Shown: positions 51,192-60,205, numbered from the stretch's first letter. The stretch: 64,000 nucleotides of DNA from Rhizobium laguerreae (GCF_002008165.1 NZ_MRDM01000017.1:749-64748); one strand, 5' to 3'. Numbers and translations are program-made. Notes: generated by a model from the sequence alone, not told the origin.

Positions 51192-51237
51192 GACACTTTT
51201 GTTGCCGGGGATAATGACGGGTGTGACACTTATGTCA
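51192..51237. promoter_or_regulatory. Direct repeats in the SorC-type/tal intergenic region
   Basis: GACACTTTTGT (51192-51202) and GACACTTATGT (51225-51235) are spaced 33 bases apart, three helical turns. The second is part of TGACA-CTTA-TGTCA (51224-51237), a small palindrome. The remaining intergenic sequence (51238-51561) contains a TTGACT box near 51254 and a strong ribosome site at 51320 with no convincing gene behind it. Confidence 0.45.
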
Positions 51238-51561
51238 ATTGAAATGCACAAATGTCCTTGACTTTTCGCAAGGCGAATGGCGATAGTCCGGGTGACACAC
51301 GTCGTTCTTGTCCGTCCGAGGAGGACATAGTGCGGGCATGCCGAAAGTCACGACCGGCCTTCCAGCCGCAAGCGGTATCGCTTGTGTGCGAGCAGCCGTT
51401 CGTTCGCGGCCGGAACACGGCCAATGTCCTTCACGTTTATGAATCATCCGTGACGGATGGGCGCATTTTCGCCTGCAGCAGCAAACAACCTGTCGGTAGA
51501 TCACCTTTGCCCGGCGGAACTCGCGCCGGTCGCAGCCCAAGTTCAACAAGGATTATTGACC

Positions 51562-52527
51562 ATGACATCGAAGCTTGACCAACTCCGCGAGATTACCACT
51601 GTTGTCGCTGACACCGGCGATATCGAAGCCGTCGCCCGCCTAAAGCCGGTCGATTGCACGACGAACCCGAGCATCGTGCTCAAGGCTCTCGGTACGCCGA
51701 TGTTTGCCGACGCAGTCAAGGAAGCCGTCGCCTGGGGCAAGAAGCAGGGCGGCAATCCCGAAGCCGTTGCTCCCGCCGTTGCCGATCGCCTCGCCATCTC
51801 CGTCGGTGCAGCGCTGGTGAGACTCGTTCCTGGCCGCGTCTCGACCGAAGTCGACGCCGACCTTTCCTTCGATACCGAGGCTTCGCTTGCCAAGGCGCGC
51901 GCGATCATCGCCGCCTACAAGGATCGCGGCATCGGCCAGGACCGCATCCTCATCAAGCTCGCTTCCACCTGGGAAGGCATCCGCGCCGCGGAAGTGCTGC
52001 AGAAGGAAGGCATCGACTGCAACCTGACACTTCTCTTCAGCAAGGCCCAGGCGATCGCCTGCGCCGACGCCAAGGTTTTCCTGATCTCGCCCTTCGTCGG
52101 CCGCATCCTCGACTGGTATAAGAAGTCGACCGGCAAGGAGTTCACCCCCGAGGAAGATCCGGGCGTCATCTCCGTCCGTGAAATCTACAACTACTACAAG
52201 ACCAACGACATCAAGACGATCGTCATGGGCGCCTCCTTCCGCAGCGCCGGAGAAATCGAAGCTCTTGCCGGCTGCGACCGCCTGACCATCAGCCCGAACC
52301 TGCTCGACGAGCTCGCCAAGGATGAAGGCAAGCTGGAGCGCAAGTTGTCGCCGGACAGCCGCAAGCCGGATCCGAAGGTGTCCGTCGACGAGAAGACCTT
52401 CCGCTGGATGATGAACGAAGACGCGATGGCGACGGAAAAACTCGCCGAAGGCATCCGCGCCTTCGCCAAGGATCTCGGAACGCTGCGCACCATGGTGCAG
52501 AAGGAACTGCAGCTCGCCGCCGCCTGA
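51562..52527 (+). CDS. tal: Transaldolase
   Basis: This 321-residue enzyme moves dihydroxyacetone units between sugar phosphates in the pentose phosphate pathway. The Schiff-base lysine is Lys132 in RILIKLASTWEG, the same number as E. coli TalB. Other conserved segments are VDCTTNPSIVLKAL at the N terminus and DPGVISVREIYNYYK near the C terminus. I chose ATG 51562, preceded by AAGGA; the upstream in-frame codons read through promoter-like sequence. A strong terminator follows. Confidence 0.96.
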   Translation: MTSKLDQLREITTVVADTGDIEAVARLKPVDCTTNPSIVLKALGTPMFADAVKEAVAWGKKQGGNPEAVAPAVADRLAISVGAALVRLVPGRVSTEVDADLSFDTEASLAKARAIIAAYKDRGIGQDRILIKLASTWEGIRAAEVLQKEGIDCNLTLLFSKAQAIACADAKVFLISPFVGRILDWYKKSTGKEFTPEEDPGVISVREIYNYYKTNDIKTIVMGASFRSAGEIEALAGCDRLTISPNLLDELAKDEGKLERKLSPDSRKPDPKVSVDEKTFRWMMNEDAMATEKLAEGIRAFAKDLGTLRTMVQKELQLAAA

Positions 52528-52548
52528 TAAGGCTCGGCCACAATCGGA

Positions 52549-52581
52549 GGCGCGGCTGCCGGCTGGCAGGCGCGCCTTTTT
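52549..52581 (+). terminator. Rho-independent terminator of tal
   Basis: GGCGCG (52549-52554) pairs with CGCGCC (52571-52576) and CTGCC (52556-52560) with GGCAG (52565-52569), separated by a single G-G mismatch, with loop GGCT and a following TTTTT (52577-52581). Confidence 0.9.
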
Positions 52582-52601
52582 CATGCTGTTATCAAGGGCA
52601 T

Positions 52602-53288
52602 ATGCTGTCGGAGACCGATATGGCGGATGAGGAACGGGCAAATTCGCTTGCGGCATTTGCCTACAAGCATGCGAGCTTCATCCTCGCCGTTGTTGCCGGA
52701 CTGGTGGTCTTCTTGGCGCTGACCTCGCGCGAAGTCAGCGCCGGCAATATCCTGTTCGGCTGGAATGTCAGCGCCGGCGTTTTTGTCGCGCTCAGCTGGC
52801 GCAAAATGCTGCGGGCGACGGTTGATAGCATCCGGAAACGTTCGGAGGATCTCGATTTCTCCGACACCGTCCTGCTGGCTCTTTCGATCGGTGCGGCACT
52901 TGCCAGCATTGCCGGGATCGGCCTCGAGCTTCATTCGATCAAGGAGGCGGCACCCGACGTCGCGCTGGCGCGGGCAGGTGTTGCGGTTCTGACGATCCTG
53001 ATCTCCTGGATCTTCCTGCACACGCTTTTCACCATACATTATGCCCACTATTTCTACGGCGGGGCGGAAGAGGAGGGCGGGCTGAAGTTTCCCGACGGGA
53101 TCGAAGAGCCGGGCTACTGGGATTTCCTCTATTTCTCCTTCACCATCGGCGTTGCCGCGCAGACGGCGGATGTCGCGGTCAGTTCGACCAGCATGCGCAA
53201 GCTGACGCTGTTGCATGCCGTGCTGTCGTTCCTGTTCAATACGACGATCCTGGCGCTGGCGATCAATGTCGGGGCGAGCCTGCTATAA
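52602..53288 (+). CDS. DUF1345 family membrane protein
   Basis: This 228-residue inner-membrane protein has five to six hydrophobic segments and the DUF1345 signatures IHYAHYFYGG, PGYWDFLYFSFTIGVAAQTA, DVAVSSTSMRKLTLLHAVLS, FLFNTTILALAINV. Function is unknown. The start ATG at 52602 lies 21 bases after the tal terminator; ATG 52620 (MADEERANS) is an alternative. It is followed by a DoxX gene 51 bases downstream on the same strand. Confidence 0.88.
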   Translation: MLSETDMADEERANSLAAFAYKHASFILAVVAGLVVFLALTSREVSAGNILFGWNVSAGVFVALSWRKMLRATVDSIRKRSEDLDFSDTVLLALSIGAALASIAGIGLELHSIKEAAPDVALARAGVAVLTILISWIFLHTLFTIHYAHYFYGGAEEEGGLKFPDGIEEPGYWDFLYFSFTIGVAAQTADVAVSSTSMRKLTLLHAVLSFLFNTTILALAINVGASLL

Positions 53289-53339
53289 TGCATCTTGCCA
53301 TGAGCGGCTAACTGCCTGCTTTTCAAACCGGAGGATATG

Positions 53340-53786
53340 ATGGAAAGCGCCTCAAGCCGGCCCCGACTGGCCGATCTCATTCTTCTCCTCGGCAGGCTTC
53401 TGCTGTCGCTGATCTTCCTGCACGAAGGTTGGTCGCTCGCGGCAGATATCACGGCGACCGTCGACATTTTCGCAAAACTGGGGCTATCGGCGCCGGTGGC
53501 GCTTGCCACCATTGCCCTTCAGATCGGCGCCGGCCTTTCCGTTGCGGCAGGCTTCCTCAGCCGGCTTGGCGCATTGGCGCTGGCACTCTTCTGCCTGGCG
53601 ACCGCCTTGCTCTTTCACACAAATTTAGCGAGCCAGAACGAACTGCTGCATTTCGAGAAGGACCTGGCGATTGCCGGCGGCATGTTCGTCCTGGCTGCTT
53701 CGGGTGCGGGATCGATATCGATCGACAAGCTACTGAGAAAGCGAACGAACAAAATGCCTCCCTGGCTCAGGGCGGTGTTGTCGTGA
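53340..53786 (+). CDS. DoxX family membrane protein
   Basis: This 148-residue protein has four hydrophobic segments: LILLLGRLLLSLIFLHEGWS at the start, then PVALATIALQIGAGLSVAAG, LALALFCLATALLFHTNLAS and IAGGMFVLAASGAGSISIDK. This is the DoxX layout. I chose the second of two tandem ATGs (53340) because GGAGG at 53330-53334 is 5 bases upstream. Function in the cell is unknown. A short ORF of about 34 codons overlaps its stop codon but has no support of its own. Confidence 0.85.
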   Translation: MESASSRPRLADLILLLGRLLLSLIFLHEGWSLAADITATVDIFAKLGLSAPVALATIALQIGAGLSVAAGFLSRLGALALALFCLATALLFHTNLASQNELLHFEKDLAIAGGMFVLAASGAGSISIDKLLRKRTNKMPPWLRAVLS

Positions 53787-54005
53787 ATATGCACCGCGGT
53801 CAGGTTGCCTTGGTGAGAGAACTAATTACGGTGGCATATGGAATATCCGGGATCAAACGGGTCGCCGCCCATTACCGGAAGGCCGAGTAGAAGGGGCGAG
53901 GGGCCGCGCCGCCTATCTCAACCTCTCCGAATCGTGTGTCGCAAAGGGCCGAAAAAGCGTCGCGATCTCTTACACTCTCTTGCGACGTTCAGGTCCTCGC
54001 TTTCC

Positions 54006-54052
54006 ACATGTCGTGTTCGCAAAACTGCTCCACAGTTTTGCGCGACATGCTT
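54006..54052. repeat. Dispersed palindromic repeat, CATGTCG...CGACATG family (complete copy)
   Basis: CATGTCG (54007-54013) and CGACATG (54043-54049) enclose perfect inner arms CGCAAAACTG (54018-54027) and CAGTTTTGCG (54033-54042). Related copies lie at 3824 and 44830. The rest of 53787-54080 shows no gene I can support. Confidence 0.8.
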
Positions 54053-54080
54053 CAGGCTGCACGCCGCGGTCCGCAACGGT

Positions 54081-54254
54081 TCACAAGATCGCCTGGCCGG
54101 CCATCAGCGCAAGGACGAGGAAGATCAGGAAGATCACCAGGGCGATGCCGAAGAGAACGCGGGCGATCGTCGCGGTGGCGGCGGAGACGCCGGAGAAACC
54201 GAAGAAGCCGGCGATGATCGAAATCACGAAAAATATCAGAGCCCATTTCAGCAT
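54081..54254 (-). CDS. DUF1328 small membrane protein
   Basis: This 57-residue protein consists of two hydrophobic helices: MLKWALIFFVISIIAGFFGF and a second from about residue 28 (IARVLFGIALVIFLIFLVLA), typical of DUF1328 (YtjA-like) proteins, often stress-induced. I chose ATG 54254 directly before the conserved MLKWALIFFV; an upstream extension reads the promoter. A GGAAC-16-CGTC sequence at 54308-54284 resembles a general stress ECF promoter. Confidence 0.85.
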   Translation of the reverse strand: MLKWALIFFVISIIAGFFGFSGVSAATATIARVLFGIALVIFLIFLVLALMAGQAIL

Positions 54255-54283
54255 GACGTCATCCTTTGCGGTTGCCTGAGAAA

Positions 54284-54308
54284 GACGCGGCAACCGGGAA
54301 ATTGTTCC
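54284..54308 (-). promoter_or_regulatory. EcfG/RpoE2-type promoter candidate
   Basis: On the minus strand GGAAC (54308-54304) is followed after 16 bases by CGTC (54287-54284), close to the rhizobial RpoE2 consensus GGAAC-N16/17-CGTT. The DUF1328 start lies 30 bases downstream. Confidence 0.5.
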
Positions 54309-54489
54309 AGATCGTTTGAAACGGGATGGCGTTCAATTCGGAGAAATGCGGAAGAAGTGCAGGTCTTCAAAACCCGCATGATCTGTTTCAAGGAACTATC
54401 GATTTGCCCCATCGATGAAAGCTCCGTCATCATGCTGGCCTTTCTGGACCAGCATACGATTTCCGGCCACACGGTCTGAGATATTCCCA

Positions 54490-55595
54490 TTAGATCTTCA
54501 GGCCAAAGAGAAGCGAGATCAACTGCGACTGGCGCTGCGTTCCGGTCTTGGAGAGCACCTTCTTGACGTAGCCGCGCGCCGTTTCATAGGTTAGGCCGCA
54601 GATCTCGGCGATTTGGCGAGGGGAGGAACCTTCCATCAGCAGGCGTGCGACGGTCGCCTCCTGCGGCGTCAGGGCGAAGAGCCGCCGCAGAAGATCGCCG
54701 TCCGCTCTTGCGCGTTCGGAAAGGTCGGTAACGATTGCAACAGCGTGCGAATGGGCGAAGAGATCCGCCGGCAGGCCTCGCAGGAGCTGGGCACGAATGA
54801 CGAGCGGTGCCTTGCCGGGGCGTGAGAACAGCACCGGCGTCGACACGGCAGGACTGAGGAAGGTGTCGCCGCCGAGACCGCCTTCAGATGCCGTCGCAGC
54901 AGGCCGGTCTCCTCCTGGCTGGCGGACGTGAGTTCGCGATCGACGATGCGGATATCGCCGTCGAGCAGCCGTTCGGCGCGACTGTTCAGATGGCTGACGC
55001 GGCCGGTGCGGTCGAAGAAGACCGAGGCGGTGCCGCTGAGCTCGAAGGCCTCGCTCATGCTTTCGATCTTTGCAGCTTGCAGCGAGCGGATGATCTCGGC
55101 CGAGGCGGTCAGCTTCGATCGCATGGCAAGTAGGATCCGCTCCTCCTCCCGGTCGAAAGGATGATCGTCGACGCGGCGCTGCAGGTTGAGGCTGAGCAGC
55201 GTATCACCCGAGGTAAAGCCGATCATCACGGAATAACGCAGACCGAAGCGAGCGAGGAATTCGGTGTAGAATTCCTGGCGCCGGAACTCGTCTTCCGAGG
55301 CGATGTCGTGCTCGATGACGATGCCCTTGGCAAGCGCGACCGAAATCCCGCGCTCGCGGAAATCCCGCTTGTACCAGTCTTCGGCGAAATAGACGTCGAA
55401 AGGTTCGAGCAGGTTTGGCGTTGTCAGGAACCCCGGAGAAAACTTGCCGGCCGCCGGCATGATGTGGGCGCCCACCGAGCCGGTCGCCCGAGAGATCGCT
55501 TCCAGCGTGCCGGCCCATCTTTCCGGGACGAGGGCGGATTCCAGCAATCCGTCCATGGCCTTTTCGAGCTCGGGGATATCGATGCGCGTCGCCAT
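54490..55595 (-). pseudogene. LuxR family regulator split by a frameshift
   Basis: The N-terminal part (ATG 55595 to about 54873) encodes about 240 residues of a sensory region (FAEDWYKRDFRERGISVALA, FELSGTASVFFDRTGRVSHL). The C-terminal part, in another frame, encodes a GerE helix-turn-helix (LTPQEATVARLLMEGSSPRQ, IAEICGLTYETARGYVKKVL). The total of 1106 bases is one short of a multiple of three. Adding one G in the run near 54871-54876 would join the halves as AVSGGDTFLSPAVSTPVLF, giving a normal 368-residue protein. It is either a recent frameshift, a sequencing error or, less likely, a programmed shift. TTG 55601 is an alternative start. Confidence 0.85.
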
Positions 55596-55794
55596 GAACA
55601 AAGACTGCCTGACCGAAGCTATTGCCGACCCGGCTTTCGAGCCGGAGGTCGACTATGGAGTGCCCGTATTGCCGCAACAACAAAATAAGACAATAGCAGG
55701 CGATATTTATCGGCTGAATGTTCCGTTTCAACAAAAGTTGCCTGGTTGCTATCGGCGCACCTTATATCCACGGAATATTCTGCCCTTTTGCCGG

Positions 55795-57222
55795 TTAGCC
55801 GTGATTGATCATCACGTGGCGTACGGCGGTGTAATCTTCCAGAGCGTAGACCGACATGTCCTTGCCGTAGCCTGACTGTTTGAGGCCGCCATGCGGCATC
55901 TCGTTGGTGAGCATGAAATGTGTGTTGATCCAGGTGCAGCCATATTGCAGGCGGGCAGCAGTCTTCATGCCGCGGCCGATATCCTTGGTCCAGACCGAGG
56001 AGGCCAGGCCATAGTCGCTGTCGTTTGCCCAGGCAACGGCTTCGTCGGCATCGGAAAAGCGGGTGACCGAGACGACCGGGCCGAAGACCTCGCGGCGGAC
56101 GATCTCGTCGTCCTGTGTGGCGCCTGCAATGACAGTCGGCGTGAAGAAGAAGCCCTTGTCGCCGGAGACCTTGCCGCCGGTGGTGACTTCCATGTGCTTG
56201 TGTTCGGAAGCACGGGCGACGAAGCTTTCGACGCGGTCGCGCTGGCGCTTGGAGATCAGCGGACCGATCTCGTTTTCGGTATCGTCGGCCTGGTTGAAGC
56301 GAATGCTCGAGACGGCCGAGGAGAGATCGGCGACAAAATTATCGTAGACCCTGGCATCGGCATAGATGCGGCAGGCAGCGGTGCAGTCCTGGCCGGCATT
56401 GTAATAGCCGAAGGTGCGGATGCCGGCGACGACGGCATCAATATCGGCATCATCGAAGACAATGACCGGCGCCTTGCCGCCGAGTTCCAGGTGGGTGCGC
56501 TTGACCGTCTTGGCCGCGGCCTGCAGCACCTTCTTACCGGTCGCAACATCGCCGGTGATCGAGACCATACCGATCTTGGCGTGATTGATCAGGGCGTTAC
56601 CGACACTTTCACCGCGGCCGAGGATGACGTTGACGACGCCTTCGGGAAGGATTTCGGAGAGCAGCTTGGCCATTTTCAGTGCCGTCAGCGGCGTCTGCTC
56701 CGAAGGCTTGAAGACCACGGTATTGCCGCCGGCAATGGCCGGCGCCAGCTTCCATGCCATCATCATCAGCGGATAGTTCCACGGCGCGATCGAGCCGACG
56801 ATGCCGATCGGATCGCGGCGGATCATCGAGGTATGGCCGGGCAGATATTCGCCGGCCGCCGGTGCGTGCAGGTTGCGCACGGCGCCGGCAAAGAAGCGAT
56901 AACAATCGACGATCGCCGGGATTTCGTCGTTCAGCACCGCATTGATCGGCTTGCCGCAGTTCAGCGCCTCCAGTGTGGCGAAGCCGACGGCATCCTTCTC
57001 GATCGCGTCGGCGATCTTCAATAGGTAGCCGGAGCGCTCGCCCGGCGTCGTCTGCGACCAGCGTGTGAAGGCTTTTTCGGCGGCATCGACGGCGGCGTCG
57101 ATCTGGGAGAGCGAGGCTTCCGCAAGGTCAATCACCGTCTCGCCCGTCTTCGGGTTCAGAATGTGCTCTTCCGTCTCGGTGCCTTTTTCGAAGCGGGAAC
57201 CGATCAGCATTTGGATGTCCAT
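55795..57222 (-). CDS. patD: Gamma-aminobutyraldehyde dehydrogenase (PatD type)
   Basis: This 475-residue NAD-dependent aldehyde dehydrogenase has cofactor and active-site segments SIAPWNYPLMMMAWKLAPA, Glu246 in HLELGGKAPV and catalytic Cys280 in NAGQDCTAACR. The DCTAACR version and the overall sequence fit the PatD/YdcW branch, which oxidises 4-aminobutanal from putrescine to GABA. It is the last gene of a set arranged as binding protein, ATPase, two permeases, dehydrogenase, the order of E. coli ydcSTUVW. No aminotransferase gene for putrescine is in the window. The 193 bases between this stop region and the LuxR start hold no further gene. Confidence 0.88.
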   Translation of the reverse strand: MDIQMLIGSRFEKGTETEEHILNPKTGETVIDLAEASLSQIDAAVDAAEKAFTRWSQTTPGERSGYLLKIADAIEKDAVGFATLEALNCGKPINAVLNDEIPAIVDCYRFFAGAVRNLHAPAAGEYLPGHTSMIRRDPIGIVGSIAPWNYPLMMMAWKLAPAIAGGNTVVFKPSEQTPLTALKMAKLLSEILPEGVVNVILGRGESVGNALINHAKIGMVSITGDVATGKKVLQAAAKTVKRTHLELGGKAPVIVFDDADIDAVVAGIRTFGYYNAGQDCTAACRIYADARVYDNFVADLSSAVSSIRFNQADDTENEIGPLISKRQRDRVESFVARASEHKHMEVTTGGKVSGDKGFFFTPTVIAGATQDDEIVRREVFGPVVSVTRFSDADEAVAWANDSDYGLASSVWTKDIGRGMKTAARLQYGCTWINTHFMLTNEMPHGGLKQSGYGKDMSVYALEDYTAVRHVMINHG

Positions 57223-57234
57223 GATGTTCTCCCT

Positions 57235-58047
57235 TTATTTGCCGGCGCCGGCGATCTGGTCGCCATCGCGGGTGAGGTAATAGGCTGCCAGGATCGGCAG
57301 GAAAGTAACGAGCACCACGACCATGGCGACCACATTGGTGACAGGGCGCTGGCGCGGGCGGATGAGTTCTTCGAGCATCCAGATCGGCAAGGTCGATTGC
57401 TGGCCGCCGGTGAAGGTGGTGACGATGACCTCGTCGAAGGACAGGGCGAAGGCAAGCATGCCGCCGGCCAGAAGGGCGGTGCCGATATTCGGCAGGATGA
57501 CATGACGGAAGGTCTGGAAGCCGTCAGCGCCGAGATCCATCGAGGCCTCGATCAGCGAGCCGGAGGTGCGGCGGAAGCGGGCGACCGCATTGTTGTAGAC
57601 GACGACCACGCAGAAAGTGGCGTGGCCAAGCACAATCGTCCAGACCGAAAACGGGATGTCGAACAGGCTGAAAGCGGAGCGGAGCGCAATGCCGGTGATG
57701 ATGCCGGGAAGGGCGATCGGCAGGATGACCAGCAGCGAGATCGCCTCGCGGCCGAAGAATTTCGTCTGGCTGACGGCGGCCGCACAGAGCGTGCCGAGGA
57801 CCAGCGCGATCGCCGTGGCGATGACGGCGACCTGTACGGAAAGGCTGAGCGCCGACCAGACGTCCGGCCGGTTCCAGGCAACAGTAAACCATTGCAGAGT
57901 CAGCCCGGGCGGCGGCCATTGATAGCTCTTCTCCTCCGTCGTGAACGCATAGACGAAGATCAGCAGGATCGGCAGGTGCAGGTAAAGCAGTCCGGCGGCT
58001 GCGGCGATTTTCAGGGGCAGTGGCGATCTCTTGAGGTCAGAGCGCAT
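57235..58047 (-). CDS. Polyamine-type ABC transporter permease (PotC/YdcV)
   Basis: This 270-residue permease has six hydrophobic segments beginning IAAAAGLLYLHLPILLIFVY, and the EAA motif LIEASMDLGADGFQTFRHVI. The segment SFDEVIVTTFTGG is typical of PotC-type subunits. I chose ATG 58047, which overlaps the end of the partner permease gene by 11 bases; longer in-frame starts lie wholly inside that gene. It pairs with the permease encoded at 58037. Confidence 0.92.
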   Translation of the reverse strand: MRSDLKRSPLPLKIAAAAGLLYLHLPILLIFVYAFTTEEKSYQWPPPGLTLQWFTVAWNRPDVWSALSLSVQVAVIATAIALVLGTLCAAAVSQTKFFGREAISLLVILPIALPGIITGIALRSAFSLFDIPFSVWTIVLGHATFCVVVVYNNAVARFRRTSGSLIEASMDLGADGFQTFRHVILPNIGTALLAGGMLAFALSFDEVIVTTFTGGQQSTLPIWMLEELIRPRQRPVTNVVAMVVVLVTFLPILAAYYLTRDGDQIAGAGK

Positions 58048-58999
58048 CGAAAGCCCCCAATTTCCTGGCGAGCGACAGATAAAGCGCCATGATGACGATC
58101 GGCACGACGGAGAAGGCGGCGGCGAGCGGCACATTGCCGGCCGTTCCCTGCTGGGCATAGACCGCCTGGCCGATGAACAGCCTGGACGAGCCGATGATCT
58201 GCGGGATGATGTAATCACCCAATGTCAGCGAGAAGGTGAAGATCGAACCAGCGACGATGCCGGGGAGCGCTAAGGGCAGGAGCACGGTGCGGAAGGTCTG
58301 GCGCGGCGTGGCGCCGAGATCCGCCGAGGCCTCGATCAGGTTGCCGGGCACACGCTCGAGGGCCGCCTGCGTCGGCAGGATCATGTAGGGAAGCCAGATA
58401 TAGACGAAGACGATGAAGGTGCCGAGGTAACTCACCGAAAGCGAATTGCCGCCAATCACGGGCAGGTTCAGGGTCGCGTCAAGCAGCCAGGAGAGATGGA
58501 GCTTCTCGAAGATCCAGGTGAGGATGCCTTCCTTGGCGAGGATCAGCTTCCAGGCGTAGATCTTGACGAGATAGCTCGACCAAAGCGGCAGCATGACGCC
58601 GAGATAGAAGAGCGCCTTCCATTTGCCTTGCGCATAACGCGCCGCATAGTAAGCGATCGGGAAGCCGATCAGGGCGGCAGCGAGGGTGACCAGCGCCGAC
58701 ATCACAAGGGTACGGATGATGATATCGAAATTTACAGGATTCAGCAGCTGGGCATAGGTCGAGAGGGTGAATTCGGTATTCACCAGCCCGGAGAAATCGT
58801 CGATCGAGAAGAAGCTCTGGAGAAGCAGGGCGATCAATGAGCCGATATAAATGATGCCGAGCCAGAGCAGCGGCGGCGTCAGCATCAGGAAGAGCAGCAG
58901 TTTCGGGTGCCGCCAGAAGGCATCGGACAGCCGGCCGAAGAGGCCGCCGCGCCCCGGAAGGATCGATGTCTTGCCGCCTGACATGGTGAGCGCCGTCAT
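58037..58999 (-). CDS. Polyamine-type ABC transporter permease (PotB/YdcU)
   Basis: This 320-residue permease has a long N-terminal cytoplasmic stretch, a first helix (LLLFLMLTPPLLWLGIIYIG), five others, and the EAA motif NLIEASADLGATPRQTFRTV. The phrase SFFSIDDFSGLVN in the first periplasmic loop is characteristic of PotB-type permeases. It overlaps the ATPase gene by 4 bases (58996-58999) and the next permease by 11, so the three genes are translationally coupled. Confidence 0.92.
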   Translation of the reverse strand: MTALTMSGGKTSILPGRGGLFGRLSDAFWRHPKLLLFLMLTPPLLWLGIIYIGSLIALLLQSFFSIDDFSGLVNTEFTLSTYAQLLNPVNFDIIIRTLVMSALVTLAAALIGFPIAYYAARYAQGKWKALFYLGVMLPLWSSYLVKIYAWKLILAKEGILTWIFEKLHLSWLLDATLNLPVIGGNSLSVSYLGTFIVFVYIWLPYMILPTQAALERVPGNLIEASADLGATPRQTFRTVLLPLALPGIVAGSIFTFSLTLGDYIIPQIIGSSRLFIGQAVYAQQGTAGNVPLAAAFSVVPIVIMALYLSLARKLGAFDAL

Positions 59000-59982
59000 G
59001 CCGCATCATCCATGTAGTGGATATCGTCGGGCTGCCAGGCAAGTCGTATGTCGGCGCCGACGACAGGCACATCTGCGCCCGCCGGCAGCATCACATGCAG
59101 CCGCGCCCCCCGGAGGCCAACGGTGAGGCGCGTGGCTGCCCCGAGGAAGCTCGCATTGTCGACCTGCGCCTCGACGCCGTCGCCTGCCAGCCGGATTGCT
59201 TCGGGACGGAGGCTTGCCCAGCGTCTTTCGCCGCCGAGCGAGGCCATCAGATCAGGCGCGATGACGTTCGACGAGCCGACGAAATCGGCGACGAAGCGGT
59301 TTTTCGGGCGGCGGTAGATATCCTGCGGCGTGCCCTCCTGGACGATGTTGCCGTCGTTGAAGACGGCGACGCGGTCGGCCATGGACAGGGCCTCGCCCTG
59401 ATCGTGGGTGACAAAGACGAAGGTGATGCCGAGCGCGCGCTGCAGGCTCTTCAATTCTTCCTGCATCTGCTCGCGCAGTTTCAGGTCGAGCGCGCCGAGC
59501 GGCTCATCGAGCAACAGCACCTTCGGCTTGTTGACCAGCGCGCGGGCGAGCGCCACGCGCTGCCGCTGGCCGCCGGACAGCTGGCCGGGGCGGCGGGCGC
59601 CGTAACCCGGTAGCTTGACGAGCTCGAGGGCTTCACCTGCCGCCTTCATCCGCTCCGCCTTGCCGACGCCTCTGACCATCAGTCCATAGGCAACATTGTC
59701 GAGGATATTGAGATGCGGAAAGAGCGCGTAGTCCTGGAACACGGTGTTGACGTTGCGGCGATAGGGCGGAACGCCGTCAGCCGTCTCGCCGAAGATCTGG
59801 ATATGGCCCGCGGTCGGCTGTTCGAAGCCGGCGATCAATCGCAGGCACGTCGTCTTGCCGGAGCCGGATGGCCCGAGCATGGCAAAGAATTCGCCGGGCG
59901 CGATCTCGAGATCGACGCCGTCGACGGCGCGAACCTGGCCGAAATGGCGCGATACCTGCTGGAAGCGGACGGCTGACGTCAT
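58996..59982 (-). CDS. Polyamine-type ABC transporter ATP-binding protein (PotA/YdcT)
   Basis: This 328-residue ATPase has Walker A GPSGSGKTT, signature QLSGGQRQR, Walker B VLLLDEPLGALD and switch histidine VTHDQGEAL, with a C-terminal TOBE domain. GSGKTT and LGALDLKLR are typical of the PotA branch, as opposed to the sugar ATPases elsewhere in the window. I chose ATG 59982; a longer in-frame start would read the palindromic repeat upstream. Repeats fill the 223 bases between this gene and the binding-protein gene. Confidence 0.92.
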   Translation of the reverse strand: MTSAVRFQQVSRHFGQVRAVDGVDLEIAPGEFFAMLGPSGSGKTTCLRLIAGFEQPTAGHIQIFGETADGVPPYRRNVNTVFQDYALFPHLNILDNVAYGLMVRGVGKAERMKAAGEALELVKLPGYGARRPGQLSGGQRQRVALARALVNKPKVLLLDEPLGALDLKLREQMQEELKSLQRALGITFVFVTHDQGEALSMADRVAVFNDGNIVQEGTPQDIYRRPKNRFVADFVGSSNVIAPDLMASLGGERRWASLRPEAIRLAGDGVEAQVDNASFLGAATRLTVGLRGARLHVMLPAGADVPVVGADIRLAWQPDDIHYMDDAA

Positions 59983-60032
59983 GGGGGCTCCGGGTCGTGT
60001 GTGTTCAGAGAGGGCTCGGTCTTGGCCAACAA

Positions 60033-60171
60033 GGACCCCGCCCCAAACCCCTCCCCACAAGGGGGAGGGGCTTAATCTGCCGTACCCCTTTCGCAAATAC
60101 CTTGGCGTTTCGGCAGGAATCGGCGGTGCCACTCGGAGCCCCTCCCCTTGTGGGGGGGTGGGGAGGGGTCT
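60033..60171. repeat. Inverted pair of CCCCTCCCC palindromes
   Basis: CCCCTCCCC-ACAA-GGGGGAGGGG (60048-60070) and CCCCTCCCC-TTGT-GGGGGGGTGGGGAGGGG (60139-60168) are related units in inverse orientation, so the whole of about 60033-60171 can fold into one large inverted repeat. It lies between the binding-protein and ATPase genes of one operon. Confidence 0.75.
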
Positions 60172-60205
60172 CACGCTACAACGGTCATCTCAGTGAGGAC
60201 GTAAA

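Noticed and set aside
53783..53890. A 35-codon ORF whose GTG overlaps the DoxX stop codon
   Set aside because: No ribosome site, no recognisable sequence and no sign of coding bias; overlap alone is weak evidence.
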